Below are positions 1 through 5,611 of a DNA stretch of 9,366 bases, one piece after another. Below the pieces are notes generated by a model. That model saw only the letters and a list, made by a program, of their open reading frames with translations. It searched no databases and had not been told where the DNA came from. How positions within the stretch are numbered: the stretch's first letter is position 1; every line of letters begins with the position of its first letter. The stretch is taken from positions 1-9,366 of the forward strand of contig JAFQOB010000314.1 in NCBI GenBank assembly GCA_017395725.1, written 5' to 3'. A program made the translations under genes and the position numbers. Source of the DNA: Clostridia bacterium (lineage in GTDB: Bacteria > Bacillota_A > Clostridia > Oscillospirales > CAG-272).

Positions 1-888
1 AGTTTTAAGAAATTCAGAGCAGCCATAATGCTAACGATAGCGGCACTCGTATGGGGTGCTGCTATGTCATTTCAAAGCGAGGGAATGGCGTACGTAGGAC
101 CGTTAACGTTTCAGGCTGTAAGGTTTTTATTAGGCGGAACGGTGCTGTTGCCGCTTGTATTTACGTTAGGAAAAAAAGACCCCGGAGAAAACAGAGAGGG
201 GTATAACCCTAAAGGCGTTTTCGTCGGGGGAGCAGTATGCGGTATATTTTTGATGATAGCGTGTACTCTTCAGCAGTATGGGATTATTTATACAACGGTA
301 GGCAAGGCAGGATTTCTGACAAGCCTCTACATAATTATAATACCCATATTCGGTTTGTTTTTGAGAAGGAAGATAGGCGCAAACGTGTGGATAGCCGTTG
401 TGTTGGCGATGGCGGGAATGTATCTTCTTTGTATGAAGGAATCCCTTGTGCTGTCAACGGGGGATACACTTGTATTAATATGTGCGTTTGTATTTACTTT
501 TCAGATAATGGCGATAGACAAGTATGCGGCTATATATAACGGACTTAAATTGTCTTGCATACAGTTTTACGTATGCGGTGTATTGTCGGCAATTTTGATG
601 TTTGTATTTGAAAGACCCGATATAACGAGTATACTTGGCGCGTGGGTACCGATTCTTTATACAGGTGCTTGCTCTTGCGGAATAGGATATACGTTCCAAA
701 CCTTAGCGCAGAAGGACTTGCAGCCGGCAGTAGCTTCGATTATAATGAGTCTCGAATCTGTATTTGCGGCACTTTTTGGTTGGATACTGTTGGGGCAGAA
801 GATGTCAGTAAGAGAGATATTAGGCTGTATAATAATGTTTGCCGCAATAATAATAGCACAAGTTTTCGACAAGAACGAAACAACATAA
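1..888 (+). CDS. EamA/DMT-family transporter, 5' end cut off by the window
   Basis: This is a drug/metabolite-transporter superfamily (EamA) permease, an inner-membrane carrier of unknown substrate. The first ATG is at 28, but the frame is open back to base 1 (S-F-K-K-F-R-A-A-I before that Met). A Lys/Arg-rich lead into helix 1 is typical of the family, so the true start is probably just upstream and the gene is partial. Counting from the Met at 28, about ten hydrophobic segments can be seen, near 1-16, 25-46, 63-82, 90-112, 117-136, 144-162, 170-193, 202-220, 228-253 and 262-280, as expected for two EamA repeats of five helices. The stretch GKAGFLTSLYIIIIPIFGLF closes repeat 1. A matching SIIMSLESVFAALFGWILLG, with its family-typical Glu, closes repeat 2. 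The gene ends with TAA and runs toward the convergent gene at 1184-1435. Family assignment is firm; the cargo cannot be inferred. Confidence 0.9.
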   Translation, partial: SFKKFRAAIMLTIAALVWGAAMSFQSEGMAYVGPLTFQAVRFLLGGTVLLPLVFTLGKKDPGENREGYNPKGVFVGGAVCGIFLMIACTLQQYGIIYTTVGKAGFLTSLYIIIIPIFGLFLRRKIGANVWIAVVLAMAGMYLLCMKESLVLSTGDTLVLICAFVFTFQIMAIDKYAAIYNGLKLSCIQFYVCGVLSAILMFVFERPDITSILGAWVPILYTGACSCGIGYTFQTLAQKDLQPAVASIIMSLESVFAALFGWILLGQKMSVREILGCIIMFAAIIIAQVFDKNETT

Positions 889-937
889 CCTACTTTCTTT
901 AAGGAAGAAAGTAGGCCCGCTTTCTTTCGCAGAAAGC
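889..937. repeat. Two tandem perfect hairpins after the transporter stop codon
   Basis: An 11-bp perfect stem (CCTACTTTCTT at 889-899 with AAGAAAGTAGG at 905-915, loop TAAGG) starts at the base after the stop codon. A second 7-bp stem follows (GCTTTCT 919-925 with AGAAAGC 931-937, loop TTCGC). The two share the CTTTCTT/AAGAAAG core. Neither is followed by a clean T-run, so this is not a standard intrinsic terminator, although the first stem may protect or end the transporter mRNA. It forms the left end of a wider palindrome-rich region. Confidence 0.7.
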
Positions 938-960
938 TTGGCAAAGAACTTGCCTCTCTG

Positions 961-1044
961 GTCTGTACGAACATAGAGCCTCGCCCTACGGGAGAGGTGG
1001 ATTTTGCGAAAGCAAAAGACGGAGAGGAATTTATTTGCACAGAC
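961..1044. repeat. Structured palindromic intergenic repeat unit
   Basis: The unit is bracketed by near-inverted ends (GTCTGTAC at 961-968 against GCACAGAC at 1037-1044, 7 of 8 bases). Inside are an imperfect hairpin at 980-997 (CCTCGCCC against GGGAGAGG, one mismatch) and a perfect 6-bp stem with a GAAA tetraloop (TTTTGC 1002-1007, GCAAAA 1012-1017). GGAGAGG occurs twice, at 991-997 and 1021-1027. Two short open frames cross it on the minus strand but have no ribosome site or recognisable family. From memory, unverified, similar CCTCTCC...CACCTCTCCC hairpin units are scattered between genes in many Clostridia. I read it as a REP/MITE-like repeat, not a gene. Confidence 0.55.
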
Positions 1045-1060
1045 TATACCTCTATATCGT

Positions 1061-1124
1061 AGAGCGGGTGGACAAGCTCGGAACCCCAAGGCTCGTTTTT
1101 TCGCCTTGAGCCCCCGCCCACTCT
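1061..1124. repeat. Long interrupted stem-loop, probable part of the intergenic repeat
   Basis: An outer arm AGAGCGGGTGG (1061-1071) pairs with CCGCCCACTCT (1114-1124) with one mismatch and one G-T wobble. A middle stem GCTC (1076-1079) pairs with GAGC (1108-1111), and an inner stem AAGGC (1088-1092) with GCCTT (1103-1107). An 8-base bulge (1080-1087) lies on one side and a T-rich loop at the tip. The segment is clearly richer in G+C than its surroundings. The conserved-looking architecture suggests a mobile palindromic repeat or structured RNA. It does not fold as a tRNA, and I recognise no riboswitch. Confidence 0.5.
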
Positions 1125-1130
1125 TGCCGT

Positions 1131-1174
1131 AAATAAACAAAAAACCTCATCAAAAGATGAGGTTTAGTTTATTT
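1131..1174 (-). terminator. Two-tier intrinsic terminator, probably bidirectional
   Basis: A perfect 10-bp stem (AAACCTCATC 1142-1151, GATGAGGTTT 1156-1165) has a 4-base loop. Read on the minus strand it is followed by a T-rich tail (TTTTTTGTTTATTT when the last stem bases are included), 18 bases after the stop of the minus-strand gene. Outside it, AAATAAAC (1131-1138) also pairs with GTTTATTT (1167-1174). On the plus strand the hairpin is followed by a T-rich stretch, so it may also stop transcription coming from the transporter. Confidence 0.85.
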
Positions 1175-1183
1175 TCTTTAATA

Positions 1184-1435
1184 TTAATAAATTCCTTTGG
1201 TGTAACCGTCGGGATAAGTTGCAGTGCCTTGCTTGTGATAGAGAATAGCATCAAGAATGTTTATGCTACCGTTCTTGTCGAGGTCAGTCAAAGCGGTAGT
1301 ATCACCATTTACATAATAATCCAACCAAGTTTCAACTGAATCAACATTTGCAGCGATTACAGCGAAAGCAACAGTTAAAACAATAATTAAAGAAACTATA
1401 ACCAAAGCGGGAACTCTCTTAAAAAACTTCTTCAT
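1184..1435 (-). CDS. Small exported or membrane-anchored protein with a single dockerin-like calcium loop
   Basis: An 83-residue protein. Residues 1-8 are basic (MKKFFKRV), 9-29 form a strong hydrophobic segment ending in Ala-Ala, and residue 30 onward is hydrophilic, so it has a signal peptide (possible cleavage near AA/N30) or an N-terminal anchor. Residues 51-62, DLDKNGSINILD, match the dockerin/EF-hand loop D-x-D-x-N-G-x-I-N-x-x-D with all calcium positions filled, followed by the helix start AILYHK. Type I dockerins normally carry two such repeats and dock enzymes onto cohesins; only one is visible here and there is no catalytic domain, so cellulosome docking is doubtful. I chose the ATG at 1435 over the in-frame TTG at 1456 because AAGGTGG (1444-1450) sits 8 bases before that ATG and would lie inside the longer version. 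A strong promoter precedes it and a terminator follows, so it is monocistronic. Confidence 0.75.
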   Translation of the reverse strand: MKKFFKRVPALVIVSLIIVLTVAFAVIAANVDSVETWLDYYVNGDTTALTDLDKNGSINILDAILYHKQGTATYPDGYTKGIY

Positions 1436-1472
1436 GGCAAATACCACCTTAATCAAATATAATCTTTGTTAC

Positions 1473-1501
1473 ATTTTAGCATATAACTATAGAAATGTCA
1501 A
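1473..1501 (-). promoter_or_regulatory. Sigma-A promoter of the dockerin-like gene
   Basis: Read on the minus strand: -35 TTGACA (1496-1501), a 17-base spacer, then -10 TAAAAT (1473-1478), with TG one base upstream of the -10 (extended -10). Transcription would start near 1466, leaving a leader of about 30 bases that contains the AAGGTGG ribosome site at 1444-1450. Confidence 0.8.
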
Positions 1502-1581
1502 CTGTTTTATGATAAAAATATCAAATAATTTTGAACAAAATAAGAATTATAAAAACAGAAAATATTATTTTTGAAAAAGTA

Positions 1582-1610
1582 TTGCAATTTGGAAATTGTT
1601 GTGTTATAAT
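1582..1610 (+). promoter_or_regulatory. Sigma-A promoter of rpmB, with a palindrome in the spacer
   Basis: -35 TTGCAA (1582-1587), a 17-base spacer and -10 TATAAT (1605-1610), preceded by TG at 1602-1603 (extended -10). The sequence upstream, about 1503-1575, is very A/T-rich with A-tracts, as in UP elements of ribosomal-protein promoters. A perfect inverted repeat CAATTT-GG-AAATTG (1585-1598) lies between the two boxes. It could be an operator, but no regulator is known from this window. The predicted leader to the rpmB ATG is about 50 bases. Confidence 0.8.
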
Positions 1611-1667
1611 AACTCTTGTTAAAAATACGTTTACTATTTGATTTAACATAAATGGAGGTGCATCGGA

Positions 1668-1856
1668 ATGGCAAAGTGTGATTTCTGCGGTAAGAGTGTA
1701 GCATTTGGACTTAATGTTTCTCACTCCAATCGTAAAACAAACAGAGTATGGAAACCCAATATCAGAAAGGTAAAGGCAGTTGTAAACGGAACTCCCAAGA
1801 CAGTTAATGTCTGCTCTCGTTGTCTCCGTTCCAACAAGGTTACAAGAGCTAACTAA
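1668..1856 (+). CDS. rpmB: 50S ribosomal protein L28
   Basis: A 62-residue protein of the large ribosomal subunit that binds 23S rRNA. It starts MAKCDFCGK, carries the conserved VSHSNRKTNRVWKPNI segment (residues 17-32) and ends SRCLRSNKVTRAN. Cys4, Cys7, Cys49 and Cys52 form two CxxC pairs, so this is the zinc-binding (C+) type. Length is normal for Firmicutes. The start is fixed by GGAGGTG at 1654-1660, 7 bases before the ATG. It has its own extended -10 promoter and a terminator right after the stop, so it is expressed as a single gene or with limited read-through into the gene at 1934. Confidence 0.97.
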   Translation: MAKCDFCGKSVAFGLNVSHSNRKTNRVWKPNIRKVKAVVNGTPKTVNVCSRCLRSNKVTRAN

Positions 1857-1875
1857 TTGTATATTGAAGTACTAC

Positions 1876-1904
1876 AGCCCGGACAAGCTTTAAGTCCGGG
1901 CTTT
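1876..1904 (+). terminator. Intrinsic terminator after rpmB
   Basis: A 9-bp perfect GC-rich stem AGCCCGGAC (1876-1884) with GTCCGGGCT (1894-1902) and a 9-base loop, followed by a short, broken T-rich stretch (TTTACTCTTATATTT overlapping the stem end). The tail is weak, so some read-through into the gene at 1934, which has no clear promoter of its own, is plausible. Confidence 0.75.
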
Positions 1905-1933
1905 ACTCTTATATTTGAAAAAGGGGTATTGAT

Positions 1934-2623
1934 TTGAGAAGAATACTTGTTGGCGAGGGGATAAGTGCCAAGTGTGAAGAGAGCTTAGAGAAAATGGGCT
2001 ACAGCGTAATAAAACTCCCAAAATTTGACAGACTTCAAGAGGGTGTTGCATCACACGCAGATATGCTTATATTTTCATACGGGGGAACTATAATTACCCA
2101 CGCAGAGTACTATAAAAAGAATAGGACAGTTTTTGATTTGGCTGGAATAAGCGTAAAAACTACCGACGAACCTGTTTCAAAGGAGTATCCTGAGGATATA
2201 CTTTTTAATGCAGTACTAACAAAGGATAGAATACTTTTTTCAAAAGAAAATTCAACATCCGTATTGATTAAAGCTTTAGCCGAGAAAAGAATTAACGTTC
2301 GTCAAGGGTATACCGCCTGTTCGACCTGTCGGGTTGACGACAATAGTTTTATAACGACAGATGCAGGATTATATAGGGCATACACAGATAACGGAATTAA
2401 TGCTTTATTGGTAGATAAGAGCGATATATTTCTGCCAAAATATGACTGTGGTTTTATAGGCGGTTGTTCTGTGGTTTTAGAGGATAGCGTTTGTTTTTTT
2501 GGCAATATAGAAGAACACAGAGATTACGAATTGATTAAAAAATTTATTCAAGAGTGCGGAAAGCGAATTGTAAGCTTATCGGACGAAAAATTAACCGATA
2601 TAGGCGGGGCTGTTGTTGTATAA
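1934..2623 (+). CDS. DUF6873-family protein with predicted GME (guanidine-modifying enzyme) fold
   Basis: A 229-residue soluble protein. The pattern NVRQGYTACSTC (121-132), TTDAGLYRAY (141-150), GINALLVDKSDIFLP (154-168), CGFIGGC (172-178), FFGN (188-191) and a C-terminal LTDIGG (220-225) matches what I know of DUF6873 proteins of Clostridia. These are annotated as having the pentein/GME fold of amidinotransferases and arginine deiminases; their substrate is unknown. Classical GME enzymes use a late Cys nucleophile. Here the C-terminus is DIGGAVVV without Cys, so catalysis by the standard mechanism is uncertain; Cys129, Cys132, Cys172, Cys178 and His195 are the candidate polar residues. I chose the TTG start at 1934 because AAGGGG (1921-1926) lies 7 bases ahead and no ATG exists near it. 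No terminator follows, and the next operon promoter starts 5 bases after the stop. Confidence 0.72.
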   Translation: MRRILVGEGISAKCEESLEKMGYSVIKLPKFDRLQEGVASHADMLIFSYGGTIITHAEYYKKNRTVFDLAGISVKTTDEPVSKEYPEDILFNAVLTKDRILFSKENSTSVLIKALAEKRINVRQGYTACSTCRVDDNSFITTDAGLYRAYTDNGINALLVDKSDIFLPKYDCGFIGGCSVVLEDSVCFFGNIEEHRDYELIKKFIQECGKRIVSLSDEKLTDIGGAVVV

Positions 2624-2627
2624 ATAA

Positions 2628-2656
2628 TTGACATAGGTGTGTATTTGTGTTATAAT
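2628..2656 (+). promoter_or_regulatory. Near-perfect sigma-A promoter of the TerB_N-ATPase-alaS operon
   Basis: TTGACA (2628-2633), exactly 17 bases, then TATAAT (2651-2656), with TG at 2648-2649 giving an extended -10. Both hexamers match consensus fully. Start of transcription would be near 2663, giving a leader of about 40 bases with no obvious hairpin, T-box or riboswitch. It begins 5 bases after the stop of the DUF6873 gene. Consensus-level strength suggests constitutive expression unless a repressor acts. Confidence 0.9.
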
Positions 2657-2705
2657 ATAAGGAAAGATTTTGCAAAAAGATAGTAAATGAGATTGAGTAG
2701 GGAAG

Positions 2706-4298
2706 ATGATTTTTAAGAACGAGGACGAAAAGAAGCTAAGGCGTTCCAAAATTGAAGAATTAGATATGTTTTGGGATATTGGGGAGATTACTCCTCCGAC
2801 AAAAAAACAATTTGATACTAAGGTTGAGAAAGAACCCGAAGCGATACTCGTTGTTGACGGCAAGGGCGACGGTTACGTACCTATGTCAGAGCCGATAAAA
2901 AGACAGTCCGAAGAACCGAAAAAGCTTTCAGAATATTCTCCCGAAAACAGTTTTATTGACAGTGTAACGATTTATTCTTGGCCTACAAGATATACGTTTT
3001 ACGAGCGTTTTAGAGTTGATGCCGAGAAGTATTACAATATAAAAAGAGAAGAGACGTCTCCCGTAAAATATTTTTCATATATGCCAAGCTATATACAGAT
3101 GTCGTTGAGGCAGAGAGAATGGTATTTTTATTGGAGAGACTGCGTTAGAAACGGGAAATATATACCTACCGACAGCAGTTACATTTTGCTGTATATATAC
3201 GAGATAATTAATTTACCCCATATAATTCCGGCGGAAAAGGGGCTGGAGTTAATTTGCGATATATGGGAAAATTACAGAAAGAGCTATACGAAGCTTGACA
3301 AATTTTTAGCCGAGTGGGTGTGCGATTACTGTCTAATAAATGAGCTTGAAGTACCCTTAGACAGAATTGCTTCATTTTATACCGAAGCGGTTGAAGCGGC
3401 GGCATTTAAGCAGTTTTATTATTGTGAAAAAGAGGAAGACAGATTTGCATTGCTTCTTATGGAAAGCTTGTCGTCATACAAGTGGCGAAAGAGCAAGTAT
3501 ATAGACGAGAAGAATTACAAGGTTTTTCACGAGCATATAAGAGGCGGCATTTTTTATGCAGTAAGAGAGTTGGCCAAATCAGACGGCAGATTTGACTTGA
3601 ATAACGGCAGATTTATAAAGAAAAATGTTGTAAGAGACTCATTTAGCGGTGCTGTATGCTCATACCATTCAAAGCGAAAGATTAGTGTAGACTATTTTGA
3701 AGCGGAGAACGTAAAGGACTTGTCTTTTATAATAACCGATATGGTTAGATACTGTGAAAACAGAGTGAGAGCATATCTTGGAATAAGGGCAAGGCTTAGT
3801 GTGCAGAATCTGACGGAAGAGCAAAAGATAATACTGAACGAGTATTATGACAAGAGTTTGCCAAGCGTTTATTACGAAAGAAAAGCAAGAGAAAAGGTTG
3901 AAATAATAACCGAGGAAGAGCGTAAGCCTTTTGAGGTATCTTTTGAAAAGGCGAAAGCTATTGAAGAAGAGTCGTGGCAGCTGACGGACCGATTGGTCGA
4001 ATACGAAGAATACGAAGAAGACGTTGTTGAAAATAAGGATAACAACAAGGCGGATGCTTCGCTTGAGAGCGAGGCTTTAGATATAGCCAAGGAAGCACTT
4101 TTATGTATATATAAAGGTGATAACAAAGGCTTTTTGAAGATAGCCGAAGAGAGTTATATGCTGCCCGAGACGTTGGCAGAGGTAGTAAACGAGCTTTGCT
4201 TCGAGGTTTTAGGCGATATAGGTATTGAAGAAAAAGACGGGGAATACGTATTGATTCCCGATTATGAAGAGGAGATAAGACAATGGCTCAGCAGGTAA
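2706..4298 (+). CDS. TerB_N/TerB_C domain protein, partner of a BrxD-like ATPase
   Basis: A 530-residue soluble protein without signal peptide or membrane segments. Residues about 92-310 look like a TerB_N domain. The characteristic core runs YMPSYIQMSLRQREWYFYWR (125-144), then DSSYILLYIYEIINL (156-170). Residues about 450-530 fit TerB_C, with the signature MLPETLAEVVNELCFEVLGD (485-504) and IPDYEEEI near the end. A strongly acidic linker (about 400-448, including VEYEEYEEDVVE) joins the two. Known family context: TerB_N/TerB_C proteins sit beside DUF2791-type ATPases and often helicases in predicted stress or DNA-processing/defence gene sets; the biochemical role is not established. The gene overlaps the next by 16 bases, implying translational coupling and a shared complex. 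The start at 2706 is the only ATG after an in-frame stop at 2694; its AGGGA (2699-2703) is closer than usual, so Met21 at 2766 is a weaker alternative. Confidence 0.82.
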   Translation: MIFKNEDEKKLRRSKIEELDMFWDIGEITPPTKKQFDTKVEKEPEAILVVDGKGDGYVPMSEPIKRQSEEPKKLSEYSPENSFIDSVTIYSWPTRYTFYERFRVDAEKYYNIKREETSPVKYFSYMPSYIQMSLRQREWYFYWRDCVRNGKYIPTDSSYILLYIYEIINLPHIIPAEKGLELICDIWENYRKSYTKLDKFLAEWVCDYCLINELEVPLDRIASFYTEAVEAAAFKQFYYCEKEEDRFALLLMESLSSYKWRKSKYIDEKNYKVFHEHIRGGIFYAVRELAKSDGRFDLNNGRFIKKNVVRDSFSGAVCSYHSKRKISVDYFEAENVKDLSFIITDMVRYCENRVRAYLGIRARLSVQNLTEEQKIILNEYYDKSLPSVYYERKAREKVEIITEEERKPFEVSFEKAKAIEEESWQLTDRLVEYEEYEEDVVENKDNNKADASLESEALDIAKEALLCIYKGDNKGFLKIAEESYMLPETLAEVVNELCFEVLGDIGIEEKDGEYVLIPDYEEEIRQWLSR

Positions 4299-5596
4299 AC
4301 AGAGTCCCGAAAAGAATATTGGTTTCTCTTCTTGAAAGTCTTTCTGCGGGTGTAGTTCCGAGAATGGGAGCGCCTTACGTTGCCATAGGCAGAGAGGGGG
4401 AGGTTAACTCTATTCTCGATAGCCTTGAGAACGTATCCGAGGGCGGCTCATTTATGAAGCTTGTTATAGGCAGATACGGAAGCGGAAAGAGCTTTCTTAT
4501 GCAGCTTGTAAAGGGATATGCCGTTGAGAAGAATTACGTATGCTGTGATGCAGACCTTTCTCCCGAAAGAAGACTGTACGGCTCAAAGGGTAACGGTGTT
4601 GCCACTTATAGAGAGCTTATAAAGAATATGTGCACGAAGACGTCACCCGAGGGGGGCGCTCTGCAGTCGTTGATAGCGAAATGGATATCGAATATACAGT
4701 CTGAGACTGCGATGTCAGGCTTAAAGGTGGGAACTGAGGAGTTTGACAAAGAGGTAGAAAGACGTATATTTGAAGTAACCCGAGAGGCAGAGAATCACGT
4801 GGGTGGATTTGATTTTGCCTGTGTTGTGAATACGTTTTACAGAGCAAGTAAGAATAATGACGACGCACTTAAGGGGTGTGCACTCCGTTGGTTGCGTGGC
4901 GAATATTTAACGAAAAGCGAAGCGAAAAAAGAACTCGGCGTATATTCAATTATAAACGACGAAAACTGGTATGATTATATAAAGCTGTTAGCCTTTTTCG
5001 TGCGTAGGATAGGATATAAGGGCTTTGTAGTATTCATAGACGAGTGTGTAAATTTATATAAGATAACGAACCGAGTGTCGAGAGAAGCGAATTATGAAAA
5101 GCTTTTATCGATGTTTAACGATACACTTCAGGGTAATTCAAAGGGGCTTGGTATAATTCTCGGCGGAACGCCTATGTTTTTAGAGGATAAGCGAAGAGGG
5201 TTGTATAGCTATGAAGCGTTAAAGAGCCGACTTGAAGACGGAAAGTATGCAGATACGGGTTACAGAAACCTTATGGGACCCGTTATAAGACTTGAAAGGC
5301 TTGATGACAATCAGCTTTATGCTCTTGTGACGCGAGTGAAGAATCTGCACGGAATGAACTATAACTGGGTAGTGCCTGTAAGCGACGAAGAGGCGGCGGC
5401 ATTTTTAAAGGAAAGCTTATCAAAGGCGGGGGCAGATAAGATGATAACCCCGAGAGAGATAATAAGAGATTTTCTTCAGGTGTTGAATATTTTGTATCAG
5501 AACCCCGAGGCAAAATTTGAAGAAATAGTAAAACTTAATGTTTCCGAAGGCGTTAAAACGGTTGCGGAAGACGATATAGCGGATATAGAGTTTTAA
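4283..5596 (+). CDS. BrxC/BrxD-like P-loop ATPase (DUF2791 type)
   Basis: A 437-residue AAA+/STAND-like ATPase. The N-terminus RILVSLLESLSAGVVP (11-26), followed by IGREGEVNSILDSL (35-48), is the usual entry to the DUF2791/BrxC-BrxD P-loop domain. Walker A is GRYGSGKS (63-70, Lys69), Walker B is VVFIDE (249-254, Asp253, Glu254), and a sensor-like strand IILGGTP (291-297) follows. The region 389-402, TPREIIRDFLQVLN, resembles an AAA+ lid with a sensor-2 arginine (Arg391). All catalytic motifs are intact. Relatives act in BREX phage-defence type 2 loci and with TerB_N proteins elsewhere; the motor presumably acts on DNA or on a partner complex, but this is inference. The start is clear: AGAGGAG (4268-4274) is 8 bases before the ATG, inside the end of the upstream gene. 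No helicase, methylase or PglZ-like gene is adjacent. The stop at 5594-5596 overlaps the alaS ribosome site. Confidence 0.82.
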   Translation: MAQQVNRVPKRILVSLLESLSAGVVPRMGAPYVAIGREGEVNSILDSLENVSEGGSFMKLVIGRYGSGKSFLMQLVKGYAVEKNYVCCDADLSPERRLYGSKGNGVATYRELIKNMCTKTSPEGGALQSLIAKWISNIQSETAMSGLKVGTEEFDKEVERRIFEVTREAENHVGGFDFACVVNTFYRASKNNDDALKGCALRWLRGEYLTKSEAKKELGVYSIINDENWYDYIKLLAFFVRRIGYKGFVVFIDECVNLYKITNRVSREANYEKLLSMFNDTLQGNSKGLGIILGGTPMFLEDKRRGLYSYEALKSRLEDGKYADTGYRNLMGPVIRLERLDDNQLYALVTRVKNLHGMNYNWVVPVSDEEAAAFLKESLSKAGADKMITPREIIRDFLQVLNILYQNPEAKFEEIVKLNVSEGVKTVAEDDIADIEF

Positions 5597-5611
5597 GGAG
5601 AGTATAGGACT

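Noticed and set aside
1061..1080. GGGTGGAC at 1066-1073 resembles the T-box antiterminator motif.
   Set aside because: The bases after it (AAGCTC) do not continue the conserved ACCGCG part, there is no stem I or specifier loop, and no synthetase gene lies downstream on either strand nearby.
820..1140. Minus-strand open frames of 106 and 127 residues across the repeat region and transporter end.
   Set aside because: They run through the hairpin cluster and into the transporter coding region, have no ribosome site or recognisable domain, and look like translated intergenic repeat.
1436..1456. Seven-residue N-terminal extension of the dockerin-like gene from TTG 1456.
   Set aside because: It would cover the AAGGTGG ribosome site that fits the ATG at 1435 at ideal spacing.
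2687..2716. Nine-codon open frame (ATG 2687 to TAA 2716) overlapping the TerB_N gene start, a possible leader peptide.
   Set aside because: No convincing ribosome site and no run of regulatory codons; most likely chance.
4000..4025. Short tandem GAATACGAA repeat inside the TerB_N gene.
   Set aside because: It only encodes an acidic linker (EYEEYEE); two units are too few to call a functional repeat.
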